Assembly: GCA_014843695.1 (NCBI GenBank)
Contig: CM026404.1
Coordinates: forward strand, 81,575,541 to 81,639,540
Direction: 5' to 3'
DNA from: Archivesica marissinica
Taxonomy: Eukaryota; Mollusca; Bivalvia; Venerida; Vesicomyidae
DNA: 64,000 nucleotides
Part shown: in pieces, positions 43,691 through 55,780 of the stretch
Position numbering within the stretch: position 1 is the stretch's first letter
Layout of the letters: every line of letters begins with the position of its first letter
Position numbers and translations under genes: made by a program
The notes under the pieces: generated by a model
What the model was told of the DNA's origin: nothing
Database searches by the model: none
What the model saw: only the letters and a program-made list of their open reading frames with translations

Positions 43691-44320
43691 CAATTACATA
43701 TCAACGTGCATGCATGAATAACAAACACAATCTATAATTTCATTTTCAGACCGAATAACGAAATAATTATATTGCATTACTCAATACTGGGTCTATTGCT
43801 ATTCTCTTGGATTTTAAGCGATTTAAATTATATACACTGCACGTTTTTTAAATAGAGTAGAATTTGCACAATTTAACAATTCTATTAATTGCATCACGCT
43901 ATGCCTGTAATAAAAGTATGTTGGATTATATAGTGTTCTGCCTGCCATCTTCATTTAGCTTACACTTTAAAACGATAGGAAACTCGTATTCTATAGTAAA
44001 ATTATCGTTACAAATAACACATTTTCTTTGATCTCTGAGCACATGTTAGTTGTTTAGCTGAGTTCATAATCATTAACTGATAATGTTCATTCCAAAACTG
44101 ACTTTTAGTAGATTTATGTAGTCATATATTAGTGGTGCTTGAAGTTTGTTTATCGTTAATATGTAATTGCTCTCACTTGTTGTTGTTCATTTTGATATAT
44201 TGTGTTTGCTATTGTGCAACAATGTTATTGGCAATAATTTGTTCATTCCGAAAACATATTTTATAAGCATCCAGATACAGTCAGTGTAATCCTAAGCTTC
44301 ATACAGTGGTGGTGTGATGT
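43691..44320. other. gene-free stretch
   Basis: AT-rich with no recognised feature. Confidence 0.5.
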
Positions 44321-44321
44321 T

Positions 44322-44578
44322 CTATGTTTATTTATCGTCGCTACCGGTTGCCCATATGAGCGACGCCTCCTGAAGAGATTAGTCATTTTAGATTATTGGA
44401 GGATATTGCAATGATACAGACGGAAATGCATTCCAGAGTCTCCTCTGGTTCTCATAGATGCACGATGTAAAGCACCTACACCAGACCTCGGTTTAAAGTC
44501 ACATCTGAAAGACTGTTAATTGTATTAGGGTCAGACGTACAAAGTCCAACGTGTTAATCACTGGACTACAGAGCCGTC
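44322..44578 (-). mobile_element. SINE-A copy 13
   Basis: The 3' half and core are complete. Box B is lost in a deletion (GACGTACAAAGTCC) and a box A remnant remains. GCTTCATA on both sides may be the duplication. Confidence 0.85.
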
Positions 44579-45151
44579 TGTGCTTCATAAAGAGTTCTAA
44601 AAAACTCGCTTTATTGTCAACGTCGTGCTCTCTTACAGACAAAGACAGATCCCATCAGATAACTTAATCTTTGACTACCTCAGTGGTAAGACGAACTTGA
44701 AATGGATTGCTAATGATTGAAATCTCCTATTTCCAACAATGTTGGTGTGTTTACATGAAACTTAAAGGTCTCCGTCGTGTGCATTGTCACTTAATATCTA
44801 ATTTAAATGCGATTTAAATATCACTGTTTACTGTATATATGCTGTTTGTTTTTACGAAATTTCAGAATGCTTCGGACCTGCGCTATTTTAACATACACAC
44901 GTAACGTGAATATTAGCCAATCAATTTGTCACAGGGCTCACTAATACAACAAAGCGTGGCGTATGTTCGTATCTTTTATCTTGTATGTATAGGGATAGGG
45001 CCTAAAACATATAATATATACACTCATAAATATACAGTAAAAACATGATAAAACAATACAATATTGCATAATTAATTCCACGCGTATATACACAATATAA
45101 CATATATATATATATAGTATACCTATAGTAATTCATTTATAAATATCTTAC

Positions 45152-45364
45152 CACAACGTTATTTAAATAGCATTCCAATAGAAATTGGAAAGTCTTTAAA
45201 TGATCGTCGACTACCTCGTAAGAGTTCATCCATAGATCTGAGCTGAGAAACAGTTCAGAATAACCAGAAAAGGGATTAGATTTGCAAGGAGCCAATGCAT
45301 TCAAACCTTTCATACAACTCTCATTCATATACATACAACAGACAAAACGATTGGACATGTACAT
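45152..45364 (-). CDS. possible 5' coding exon of an unknown gene
   Basis: From ATG at 45364 a minus-strand frame of 71 codons runs to a consensus donor (GTTGTG then GTAAGA) at 45152. The peptide includes LAPCKSNPFSGYSELFLSSD and YEVVDDHLKTFQFLLECYLN, an acidic, helix-prone end. I recognise no domain. About 100 bp upstream lies GCGCATGCG, close to an NRF1-type promoter site, in locally GC-richer text. An alternative donor (CCCCAG then GTGAGC) lies near 45398. The next exon is not identified. Confidence 0.3.
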
Positions 45365-45715
45365 TACAATACAGTGACAACTGCTCACCTGGGGTTGATT
45401 CGGCGAACGTCGAGTTCACTCGAGTGAACAGACAACGACAAGACATGAAGTCATCCGTATTTACGACGCATGCGCTATTGAAACTGCGTTAACTATGGAA
45501 CGCCGCATCCGTCATATGTCATGACATTGAGATTGATACTTTCTAAGCATTCTGAAGTAATTCAGAATTCACTATGCTGGTTATTTCCTAAAGGGATATA
45601 TCAGTTTGCAATCACGCGATCGGTTGATGGATGGTCTGTGAACTGCAGTCTGATATATCAGGTGTATTATTCAGTTCTAGCCGTAGGATCAGCCTTTAAT
45701 AGTGTCAACCCAGTT

Positions 45716-45866
45716 GGCAGTTTCTTACGAAGGTTGGTGCACCCAAGTACTGGTTAACCGCTGGAGCCTGCCCAGGAAAGGTGTTGTTAAGTAAACTGCC
45801 CGCCGGCGATATAGCCAGAAATGGTACTGATGCAGGCGTAAAACCCGAAATATAAATATAACATAT
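45716..45866 (+). mobile_element. SINE-D copy 4, 5' truncated
   Basis: The core GGCAGTTTCTTACGAAGGTT through CCCGCCGGCGATATAGCC, with tail AAATATAAATATAACATA. No head. Confidence 0.85.
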
Positions 45867-46540
45867 AGTGTCAACCTATTATGCAATGCCCATGCATTGA
45901 CCTTGTGCTATATTTATTTTGGAAACCATCCATTCTAAATATATATAAAGTTCTAAAACATGTATAGTGAGTGCTAACTACATTGACGAGAATTGAGTCC
46001 TCTAAGTCATCGAGTGCAACTCCTTATGTACAGAATCAGAACTTACCAATATGCCACAGGCATGCAACATATACAAGTTAATTCTAGCACAGCACAAGTA
46101 TGTGCTAATCCACTAAAACCTTAACATATATTTAATTGGTTTGCTAATGGACATCAAAACCCGAGACTATAATGTGAATACGTTTGCTAATCAACCTCAC
46201 GTTTGAACACATGTGGGTTATCACCACTATACATATCTCTTTGGCATTTACTCAGAAGATAGTGTGAACGAATGCATATTATTCCCCTACTCCAGCACTT
46301 CTGTGGAAAAGTGTCATAGTTAATCGAAGGCTAATGTTGACAAATGCACAATACGGTATTGTAATGACATGAGCGATGGGCTGTGCTCTTTTGTCTCTGC
46401 CAGATACGATAATGGTGTCCACTGATTAATGGCATTCCAATGGAGTAATAGTGTTCCATTATTTGTTTCTTAGCTTGTCTACGGAATCGCAATTTAATAA
46501 GGTAAATACCTTATTAATGGCAAATAGCAGTCAGTTATCT
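45867..46540. other. gene-free stretch upstream of the SAP exon
   Basis: No element recognised. AT-rich until the GC-richer leader near 46540-46600. Confidence 0.5.
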
Positions 46541-46608
46541 TTCTTGGCAGCCGCTAGGGGCGCCACTGTACCCGGTCCTGGAATTCTCGCAGAATAAACA
46601 TCATTAAC

Positions 46609-46709
46609 ATGGCATCGAAGTTCGGTCTTATGACAATACCACAGTTAAAATCGGAATTAAAGAAGAGAAATGCAAAGCAGACAGGAAGGAAAATGGATTT
46701 GGTTGAAAG
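46609..46709 (+). CDS. SAP-domain protein, first coding exon
   Basis: ATG at 46609 opens 33 codons plus two bases, ending at a donor (GAAAG then GTATTA). The peptide begins MASKFGLMTIPQLKSELKKR and continues NAKQTGRKMDLVE. The pattern L..ELKKR...TGRK.DLVER is the helix-extended-helix SAP motif, a DNA-binding module of chromatin and RNA-processing proteins and of several mobile-element proteins. The upstream GC-richer leader (46550-46600, with CCGCTAGGGGCGCC) suits a transcription start. The rest of the gene is not in view, so the full protein's role is unknown. Confidence 0.65.
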
Positions 46710-46995
46710 GTATTAATTTTGCTTCAGATTTTAGCGTAATAAGCAATAAAGACCGAGAAATGCGGCGATCCTGTGAACCGTAAACACGGGTCAGGTCCGA
46801 CAGTGCTAAGTTAATGCAATGGTCGATAAAACGATGATATGTAAAAAAAATCCTTGTAGTTGACGTTAAAAATGGTCAAGAATATGTATTCCACCTGAAT
46901 TGCAACACCTAACAGAATTAAAATTGTATAACCGGGAAAAATAAACAACTTTACGGCTAGCATACGCTATTATATACGATAACTGTGTCCATAAA

Positions 46996-47067
46996 TACAT
47001 AAATGTCGAAATGGCCGTGTGGTTAGAGCGTTGATCTGTGACACGGGAGACCCGGGTTCGAATCATA
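46996..47067 (+). other. tRNA-like sequence, probably a SINE head or tRNA pseudogene
   Basis: TGGCCGTGTGGTTAGAGCG (box A-like) and GACCCGGGTTCGAATC (box B) are correctly spaced. The two ends do not pair as an acceptor stem, so a working tRNA gene is unlikely. Confidence 0.55.
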
Positions 47068-47335
47068 TCCTAATTATGTTTTTTTGTTTTGTCTTTTTCA
47101 GAACAATCTAATTGATTATGACTGATTCCGAAATCAGTATTTCGCCCGTACTAACGCCTCTACGACGGTGTAATGACAATGAAGCAGGACTCTAGTTCTG
47201 CTCAATGCTACTCTTTTTCATTCTCAAGCTTTTCTTAAAATTTTACTCAACAAGCGCTTAAACATACCATCGATGGTCTGTTGAACGTAATCATCAGCTC
47301 TGAAATGGACTGCAGTCGTCGAAGCGTAAAATCTT

Positions 47336-47457
47336 TATCTCAACCAGCCGATCAGAATATAGTATCAACCACGCATAAAGAACGCCTTCATCACTTGCTC
47401 CGCACAGGGTTAGGGTCAAAACGCGTGGTTGATGTCATTATTCAGTTGGGTGGTTGA
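47336..47457. repeat. imperfect inverted repeat (36-bp arms), MITE-like
   Basis: CTCAACCAGCC...ATCAACCACGC (about 47338-47373) is mirrored by GCGTGGTTGAT...GGTGGTTGAG (about 47421-47457), with a 48-bp spacer. No flanking duplication was found. Confidence 0.7.
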
Positions 47458-47523
47458 GAAAAAAGGCTTACATCTTCGAAGGCTGCCAATCTTTGAAAGT
47501 GTGTGCTTTAAGTAACATATACT

Positions 47524-48210
<687 letters not shown>

Positions 48211-48671
48211 AGCGGTACCGAGCCATGGTAATCGGCCATCGGTCGCATAACGGATGCTTTCAGTGGACCGATTATCACGCCTCGGCCCTGCTGCTCAGCC
48301 GTGCAGTATCCTCTAAATAATCAACTGCAACAAAATGTATTAAACGACAATATGAAACTAATTAGTGTATGATAATTAGATGGCTCCAAATATTATACAA
48401 CACAAGGTATATTTCTAATGATGACATTTAAACTCCAAAACTCGGTAAACTATAAGTACCAATGTTTAGTGCTTTGATATACCCGTTGCTATGTTGTTGT
48501 GAAGGTACTTTAAGTCATGGCATGTCTCGATCAATGAATCACATGTTATAGCCACCATTTTAGAAGTACACTTAGACAGTTTTAAAGTTCGAATAGAAAC
48601 TAAGCTATGCGATATGAGCTACTATTACTGTGTTCATATTTCGTGTAGTTTACCACTACACAAACTTAAAG
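48211..48671. other. gene-free stretch
   Basis: Nothing recognised. Confidence 0.5.
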
Positions 48672-49510
48672 CTACACCAGTGAAAACGCAAATTGCTACA
48701 TCATGAAAACGCAAATTGCTACATCAGTGAAAACGCAAATTACTACATAATGTAATTTCCTATTACATGGTATAATTCCCCCCCCCCCATATTTGCTTCT
48801 TTCTTTCTTTTTTTAAGTTTATTTATCGTCGCTACCGGTTACCCATATGAGCGACTCCTCCTGAAGATATTAATCATTTTAGATTTTGGAGGATAGTGCA
48901 ATGATACAGAGAGACCCATTCCAGAGTATCATCTGGTTCTTTTACGTGCACGGTGTAAAGCACCGACACGAGACCTCGGTTAAACGTCCCACCTGAAATA
49001 CTTTTAATTTTATTAGGGTCAGACGGGGGATCGAACCTGCGATCTCTCGATTACCAGTCCAGTGTGTTACCACTGGGCTATAGATCCGTCTGTAGACATA
49101 TTTGCCTCAAAAACGGAGTATTTTAACTAATAAACAAACGACGTATGCGCGATTTGTTGCCGTGACAAATTAATGTAAATAGGGTCGACATCTATGTAAT
49201 ACAGCCAGTGTATCCTAAATTGTATCCCAAGATTTATAGTACAGATTTACAGTTATATCTCACATGCGTGCATATGCATATTTATATGTAGACTAATCTT
49301 AGTTAAAGTATCGCTAAACGACTGTATCACGCGTAAAGTGTCGACTCCAATGACAAACAAACGCCAATTCAGGAGCGTTGATGACCGTTATATGAAATCC
49401 TACTTTCACTTTTGAAAGTTTGCAGACAAACAGCAAACAACACCATTTATTGATTCAATGTTAGTGTTCGAATGTAGCATGAAGAAGGTCATTGTTTCCA
49501 ATTGATGAAG
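48672..49510 (+). mobile_element. TTAA-flanked MITE, copy 4, split by SINE-A
   Basis: It starts TTAAAGCTACACCAGTGAAA at about 48668. The next 25 bp (GTGAAAACGCAAATTGCTAC) are present three times (about 48679-48750). The MITE is cut at 48796 by SINE-A and resumes at 49097 (CCTCAAAAACGGAG, GTAAATAGGGTCGACATC, TTAGTGTTCGAATGTA). The 3' terminal repeat is lost. Confidence 0.8.
48788..49105 (-). mobile_element. SINE-A copy 14, full length, 9-bp duplication
   Basis: The body 48797-49096 lies between CATATTTGC copies (48788-48796, 49097-49105). Box A, box B (GGTTCGATCCC), core and 3' block are present on the minus strand, followed by a CTTT-rich tail (TTTCTTTCTTTTTTT in the plus text). It is inserted in the TTAA-flanked MITE. 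Confidence 0.9.
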
Positions 49511-49584
49511 TATCAGTATTTATTTCACTGATTACGTTCAATAATTCCTATGAATGCTTTGTATAATATAAATATATATCTACA

Positions 49585-49770
49585 TCAGCCTCCGTCCGTC
49601 TTATGAGACGATGGATTGCGCTCTTGTTGAGGAACATCATCTGCGGTGACTGAGTAGGCCTATTCTTGAGTGGCAGTCTCTGTTGCAGTCATCGCAGGTG
49701 AACATCGAGTCATCCCGTTTGATTGATGCATTTCGCTTCTGTCGTTTCTGCTCACGAAGCCGAGTTAAAT
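49585..49770 (-). mobile_element. LINE 3' fragment encoding a C2H2-like motif
   Basis: The minus strand reads RLREQKRQKRNASIKRDDS then FTCDDCNRDCHSRIGLLSH. The C..C.RDC.SRIGL.SH motif is a common C-terminal zinc finger-like end of some invertebrate LINE ORF2 proteins. The frame then stops, and the text ends GACGGACGGAGGC. It is short and not complete. Confidence 0.5.
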
Positions 49771-50314
49771 ATATATATAACAGTAATATAAAACACTTCA
49801 GAAACAAGTAATATAATGCAAATGTACATTTGTGGTGATTTGTGATGTATTTATTATCAGAACAGAACAGAACAGAACAGAAATGTATTTGTATAACGTA
49901 TACACTTACATGTATCTTGTTATTCTAACTAAATATACATGTTGATGTATTTATTATCGGTTTTTCAACAATTTATCTGGTTATACGACATGATTCCTTT
50001 ACTACATGTAAAGAATGTCCCACGTGGATATGTGCAATGACGCATGGTCACAGCGTAATGTGCAAAATTAATATTTGACTTGTAATGCGTCGAGGCCAGG
50101 ACAGGCGACGTCAATATTTATTTATTAAATTTGAAAATTGTATACAACAGGGAAAACACATATTTCGTCATACAGAACGATTCACACATATATATGTGCC
50201 TGTATACATGATGTTTTACATTTATTTTTTTTCTTACAATATTTGACAATTATTTGTGTTGTCATTAAGATGTATGATACTTATTTCTAATAGTACGAGA
50301 GGTGGTTAGGGGCA

Positions 50315-50598
50315 ATGGTTTGCAGGCCCATAGCCACACTGAGGCACATCGAGGTAGCTGCCTCGGTTACAATTGCCAAAGCAAAAACAAAATGAGCAAT
50401 AAATAAATAAAATGCAAAACCTACTATCCCTTTGCTGTATAAAATGTTGACTGCTAGAGTGCTGAAAGGTCAGTACATAATTATACGGCTAAACTCATTA
50501 AATCAGAAAATGCAGGATATGGCTTCTATACCCCAACAAGGTTAACGGTGAACATGCCCCCGGGCACCCTAGATTTCCTCGGTTACGGTACTGGTTTG
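50315..50598. mobile_element. hAT-2 MITE copy 3
   Basis: The element 50323-50590 starts CAGGCCCATAGCCACACTGA and ends GGTTACGGTA. Flanking ATGGTTTG and CTGGTTTG differ at one base, fitting an 8-bp duplication. The interior is collinear with 21803-22085. Confidence 0.75.
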
Positions 50599-50867
50599 GA
50601 CTTAATATACATGTTCACATGTAAAAACAAATGTGCTCACTATATGTTATAGAGACGTATTGCCATTGCACATATCTGGCAAACATGTTTTATGAACCAT
50701 TACTGTGTAATAAATCTGAATGACCTGTCCGGGGCCAGTCCTATTCATGTGTTGGTTTCTCGTGTTCCTCCTAATGAAGTTAGATGATAAATAGTGTATG
50801 TTTGGCCTATAGTGAAATGACAGAGAAAACATAAAGCACGTATATTATGGGTCATGCGTGTTGCATT

Positions 50868-51286
50868 TAAGAAATAATATTTGTATATCAGTTAACTATA
50901 TATTGGCGAAATAATCATGGTTTGGAATTCTGGCGAGTAGGTATTAACAACGTAGATCATATGCCTAAGTTTGGAGTTCTGGCGAGTAGGTATTAACAAC
51001 GCAGATCATATGCCTAAGTGTTTAATTCCGGCGCTCAGAACGACACATCATTTTTTTATTCGACTATATATAAAGCAAATATAAATTATTTCTATTTAAG
51101 CATGACCAAAATATTCTAAAAATCGCAAAATTAGGTGCTGTTTGTTTAGAAATCGTAAATGACGTCACAAAACTAAAAACATGTTAGTAAAATGAGATCA
51201 CGCGCTAAACCATGCGTTATTGAAGACTTAATGACGGTACATTCCTTGTTTGCATATACAGACAAAGTGCCGAGTCATGATAGAAT
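50868..51286. repeat. dispersed repeat R1, copy 2
   Basis: Collinear with 2384-2735. It contains an extra tandem duplication of about 57 bp (GGAATTCTGGCGAGTAGGTA, ...CATATGCCTAAG) that is absent from copy 1. Confidence 0.75.
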
Positions 51287-52194
51287 AATACTATTTTTTT
51301 ATATTTAGCCATATTGTATTGCAAATCAATAGTACATATGTCATACACATAACGATACAATACATAGCATGAAATTACAAATGGTTTGGGCCACAAGTTT
51401 TAACAACACTAGACAACGGCCCGTACCAGAGAATAATAATATACATAGATATTACTAACATCATACATTATTACATAATTGTTATCGTCCTCTTGCGGTG
51501 ATCAATTTGTATCTCTTATGCCAAATAAAATATATTGACACATTGCATATTGTACATAATAATTAACTTTGTAGATGTAGATTACAATACACGATCGTTT
51601 TCATCATATGGGCACTAAATAATTCACACATTCATTAAAACGGTTGTGATGTTATTGTCCCAAGACATACTGTGTGCTGCTCGGTAATCGATCCATTTAG
51701 TAAAACGTTCCCATTTTCATGACAGCGAGACTACTAAAAATGTAGTGTTATGTATAGGATATACGCCGAAAACGTATATGTAAAATATTGGACTTTGTGA
51801 GGCGCGTAGCCTCGAAGACAGTACCAATATATTACATATTTGAGACGTTTAAGGCTTATATCTTACTTAAAACACACACTAGTATAACACGATCCTACTA
51901 ATTAAAATTGTTAATTTCGTCAATTTACGCGTAGGACTGCAAGTATAAAGGTATGACGTCACGACAGTGTTTTAATTTCAGCAAATTGGCAATGGCAATC
52001 TTCTTGCCTTTGGCCATCTACATGATGCGAAAAATGGCAAAGCATAAAACGAAATAAAACCTATATACCATGAATACAAAATACACATTACGTTAAGATA
52101 TAGCAATACTAAGCCGCATATACAGTTATTAGTTTTAAGAATAATGCATTCCATTGGCATACTATTATAATATTATATCACACAATATTAGCAG
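51287..52194. other. gene-free stretch
   Basis: About 51330-51425 resembles the insert at 1971-2113 (possible LINE 3' UTR). About 51978-52045 resembles the LINE 3' UTR at 52195-52250 (GGCAAT...TTGCCTTTGGC). Confidence 0.4.
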
Positions 52195-52960
52195 AGAATA
52201 TGTTTTATTGCAAAATCGGCAATAACCTTGCCTTTGGCAATACAATATAGATACATAATAGTATACATGGCATAAGAAACAAAATGTAATATGCACAAAT
52301 TACATTAATAATAGGTTGACATCGTGTTACTTAAAGCAACGATAAACCAGCTAAGAAGCTATATTGGCAAAGAGCGAAACCAATTTGTCTTTTTGTGCTA
52401 ATACATATTAATATGATAACATACATATTCATTCATTAATGTTAGTCACGTAATGTTTTCATATGATTTGTTCTTAGTTTAAAGACATTCTTAATATATT
52501 TAGCTGTATTTATTAATATTTTACTATTCTTACTTTTCATAAAAGTAACATATTTATTCAATGTAGGCCAACTTGTTCTGCCTAAATATTTTAATCTTAT
52601 TTCATTATACATTGGACATATCAAGATAAAATGGTATTCTAATTCAATAGCCTTATTGTTGCAACATTTATATAGTCTATTAACACGATCAATGGCATTG
52701 TAGCGGCCAGTTTCAATAGTCAAATCATGACTACTCAGCCTCAGTCTAGACAGCATAACCTGATGAGAGTTGTTTTTAACTTTATGCAAGTAATTTTCTA
52801 ATTCAAAATCGGTTTTAAAACGTACATAGTGCTCAAGTTTGGGCATATTTTCAATAGACTCCCACCATCTCTGGATAAACTGTTCACGTAATCTCGATTT
52901 AACATTTCAGACATATCAGTCACGCGTGTAGTATACAGTTGTGTTACCAAAAACCACACA
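52195..52960 (-). pseudogene. non-LTR retrotransposon ORF2 C-terminus and 3' UTR
   Basis: The minus strand encodes MPKLEHYVRFKTDFELENYL, then SSHDLTIETGRYNAI and CCNNKAIELEYHFILICPMY. This is the same domain as the fragment at 27776-28261 (SSHDLAIERGRY, EYHFILICP), but a different subfamily copy. A frameshift separates it from the preceding segment (to about 52960). The 3' UTR ends in CAATAAAACA near 52195. Confidence 0.75.
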
Positions 52961-53237
52961 TATTCGAGAATATCATGAATCATGGTACCCATATGCAAGT
53001 GTCGTCGTAGCCCAGCCGGCATCTATTTATTGTGGGTTCTCTGTGGTGTTGCCAAGTGGAAGATATACAAGAACTCCGGAATGTTATGTAAATACCCTAG
53101 CTATTTATTATAATATAATTATATTACACATATATATATATCGTAACTAGACGCTATAATGTCCAGATATCAAGTGTCTCTTGAATATTAAAACAATATA
53201 AAACAGTATGCTTCATTATACTCCAGGCTGACTATAT

Positions 53238-54892
53238 ATATATATACATGTATACTATATTGTCGTATATACATGTTGAATGTATACATGTATACTATAG
53301 TGTCGCATGTACATGTTGAATGTATACATGTATACTATATTGCCGTATATACATGTTGAATGTATACATGTATACTATAGTGTCGTATGTACATGTTGAA
53401 TGTATACATGTATACTATAGTGTCATATATACATGTTGAATGTATACATGTATACTATAGTGTCGTATATACATGTTGAATGTATACATGTATACTATAG
53501 TGTCATATATACATGTTGAATGTATACATGTATACTATATTGTCGCATATACATGTTGAATATATACATGTATACTATATTGCCGTATATACATGTTGAA
53601 TGTATACTATATTGCCGTATATACATGTTGAATGTATACATGTATACTATATTGCCGTATGTACATGTTGAATGTATACATGTATACTATATTGCCGTAT
53701 ATACATGTTGAATGTATACATGTATACTATATTGCCGTATATACATGTTGAATGTATACATGTATACAATAGTGTCGTATATACATGTTGAATGTATACA
53801 TGTATACTATAGTGTCGTATATACATGTTGAATATATACATGTATACTATATTGCCGTATATACATGTTGAATATATACATGTATACTATAGTGTCGTAT
53901 ATACATGTTGAATGTATACATGTATACTATATTGCCGTATATACATGTTGAATATATACATGTATACTATAGTGTCGTATATACATGTTGAATGTATATA
54001 TGTATACTATAGTGTCGTATATACATGTTGAATGTATACATGTATACTATATTGCCGTATATACATCTTGAATGTATACATGTATACTATAGTGTCGTAT
54101 GTACATGTTGAATGTATACATGTATACTATAGTGTCATATATACATGTTGAATGTATACATGTATACTATAGTGTCGTATATACATGTTGAATGTATACA
54201 TGTATACTATAGTGTCGTATATACATGTTGAATGTATACATGTATACTATATTGTCGCATGTACATGTTGAATGTATACTATAGTGTCGTATATACATGT
54301 TGAATGTATACATGTATACTATAGTGTCGTATATACATGTTGAATATATACATGTATACTATATTGCCGTATATACATGTTGAATGTATACATGTATACT
54401 ATATTGCCGTATATACATGTTGAATGTATACTATAGTGTCGTATATACATGTTGAATGTATACATGTATACTATATTGCCGTATATGCATGTTGAATATA
54501 TACATGTATACTATATTGCCGTATATACATTTGAATATATACATGTATACTATATTGTCGCATATACATTTGAATATATACATGTATACTGTATTGCCGT
54601 ATATACATGTTGAATGTATACATGTATACTATAGTGTCGTATATACATGTTGAATATATACATGTATACTATATTGCCGTATATACATGTTGAATATATA
54701 CATGTATACTATATTGCCGTATATACATGTTGAATATATACATGTATACTATATTGCCGTATATACATGTTGAATGTATACATGTATACTATAGTGTCGT
54801 ATATACATGTTGAATATATACATGTATACTATATTGCCGTATATACATGTTGAATGTATACATGTATACTATAGTGTCATATATACATGTTC
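53238..54892. repeat. 40-bp array with a 14-bp palindrome, about 41 copies
   Basis: The unit is TATACATGTTGAATGTATAC ATGTATACTATAGTGTCGTA (40 bp), with AGTGTCG and ATTGCCG variants mixed. GTATACATGTATAC in each unit is a perfect palindrome. The array is bracketed by similar text, AATGTCCAGATATCAAGTG, at about 53158 and 55033. Confidence 0.95.
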
Positions 54893-55780
54893 GACACATT
54901 CAATAATATTCAATAAACATTATCCCTTATTATTAATAAAATGACAATACGCAACTAACCTGAACGTTATGTTAATATTGTAAATATTTATTATTAAACG
55001 TATTAAAAATATATTGCGTCACTAAGCTCTACAATGTCCAGATATCAAGTGCAATGAGGCATTAAACAAGATACACGAGCATCATAGGTTTAGCTATGGG
55101 TGACAGGTTAGTATTCAGTTAGTATAGATTAGCGTTGGGGGAATATAATTGGGTACAGAATATAACGGAATTATTTGATCAAGGATATGTTCTCAGGTAC
55201 AATAAGTCAAGTCAATGCATTGCATTGTAATGTAATAACCACAATGGTTAGTGATAGTTTAAGGTTGTATATACATAAATAGGCGAGAGTGCATCCGAAT
55301 GTAGTCCTAATAACTAATATAGTTCATTTTTCCTTTTGGTAAAACATGCATTTTCATGACAGGCAGTGTGTAATTTGTGTTTTTTGAGAAATGATGTGAC
55401 ACGAGATTACTTCAGACTAGTTGATGTGGTATAAGAAGTCAGTGAACTGCAAACTGACAGTGGTGTATACTTTAATATTCGGCGGATGAATACAGTGTGT
55501 AAACACAGTAACGTAATTGACAGGTGTCAATGCTCAACATTACATTTGTGATATGTTTGTTGTTTATCAGAGAATGATTTCAATACGAAATGAAAGATTG
55601 GAAATATAAATGAACAATGAACAAACTATATGTGTTTACTTTTTACTATGAATTGTATATGCAATTGATTTGTTGTTTTACAACTTCAAAACATTTCAAT
55701 AAATTCGAACGGCATTAAGTTCTGTCGTACGAAACAAGAATAACACAATATGTGATATACAAACGCGATAAAAACACAGC
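54893..55780. other. gene-free stretch
   Basis: It includes the repeated flank AATGTCCAGATATCAAGTG (about 55033). No gene recognised. Confidence 0.5.

Noticed and set aside
46996..47067. Functional tRNA gene
   Set aside because: Box A and B are present but no acceptor stem forms; most tRNA-like matches in this window are SINE heads.
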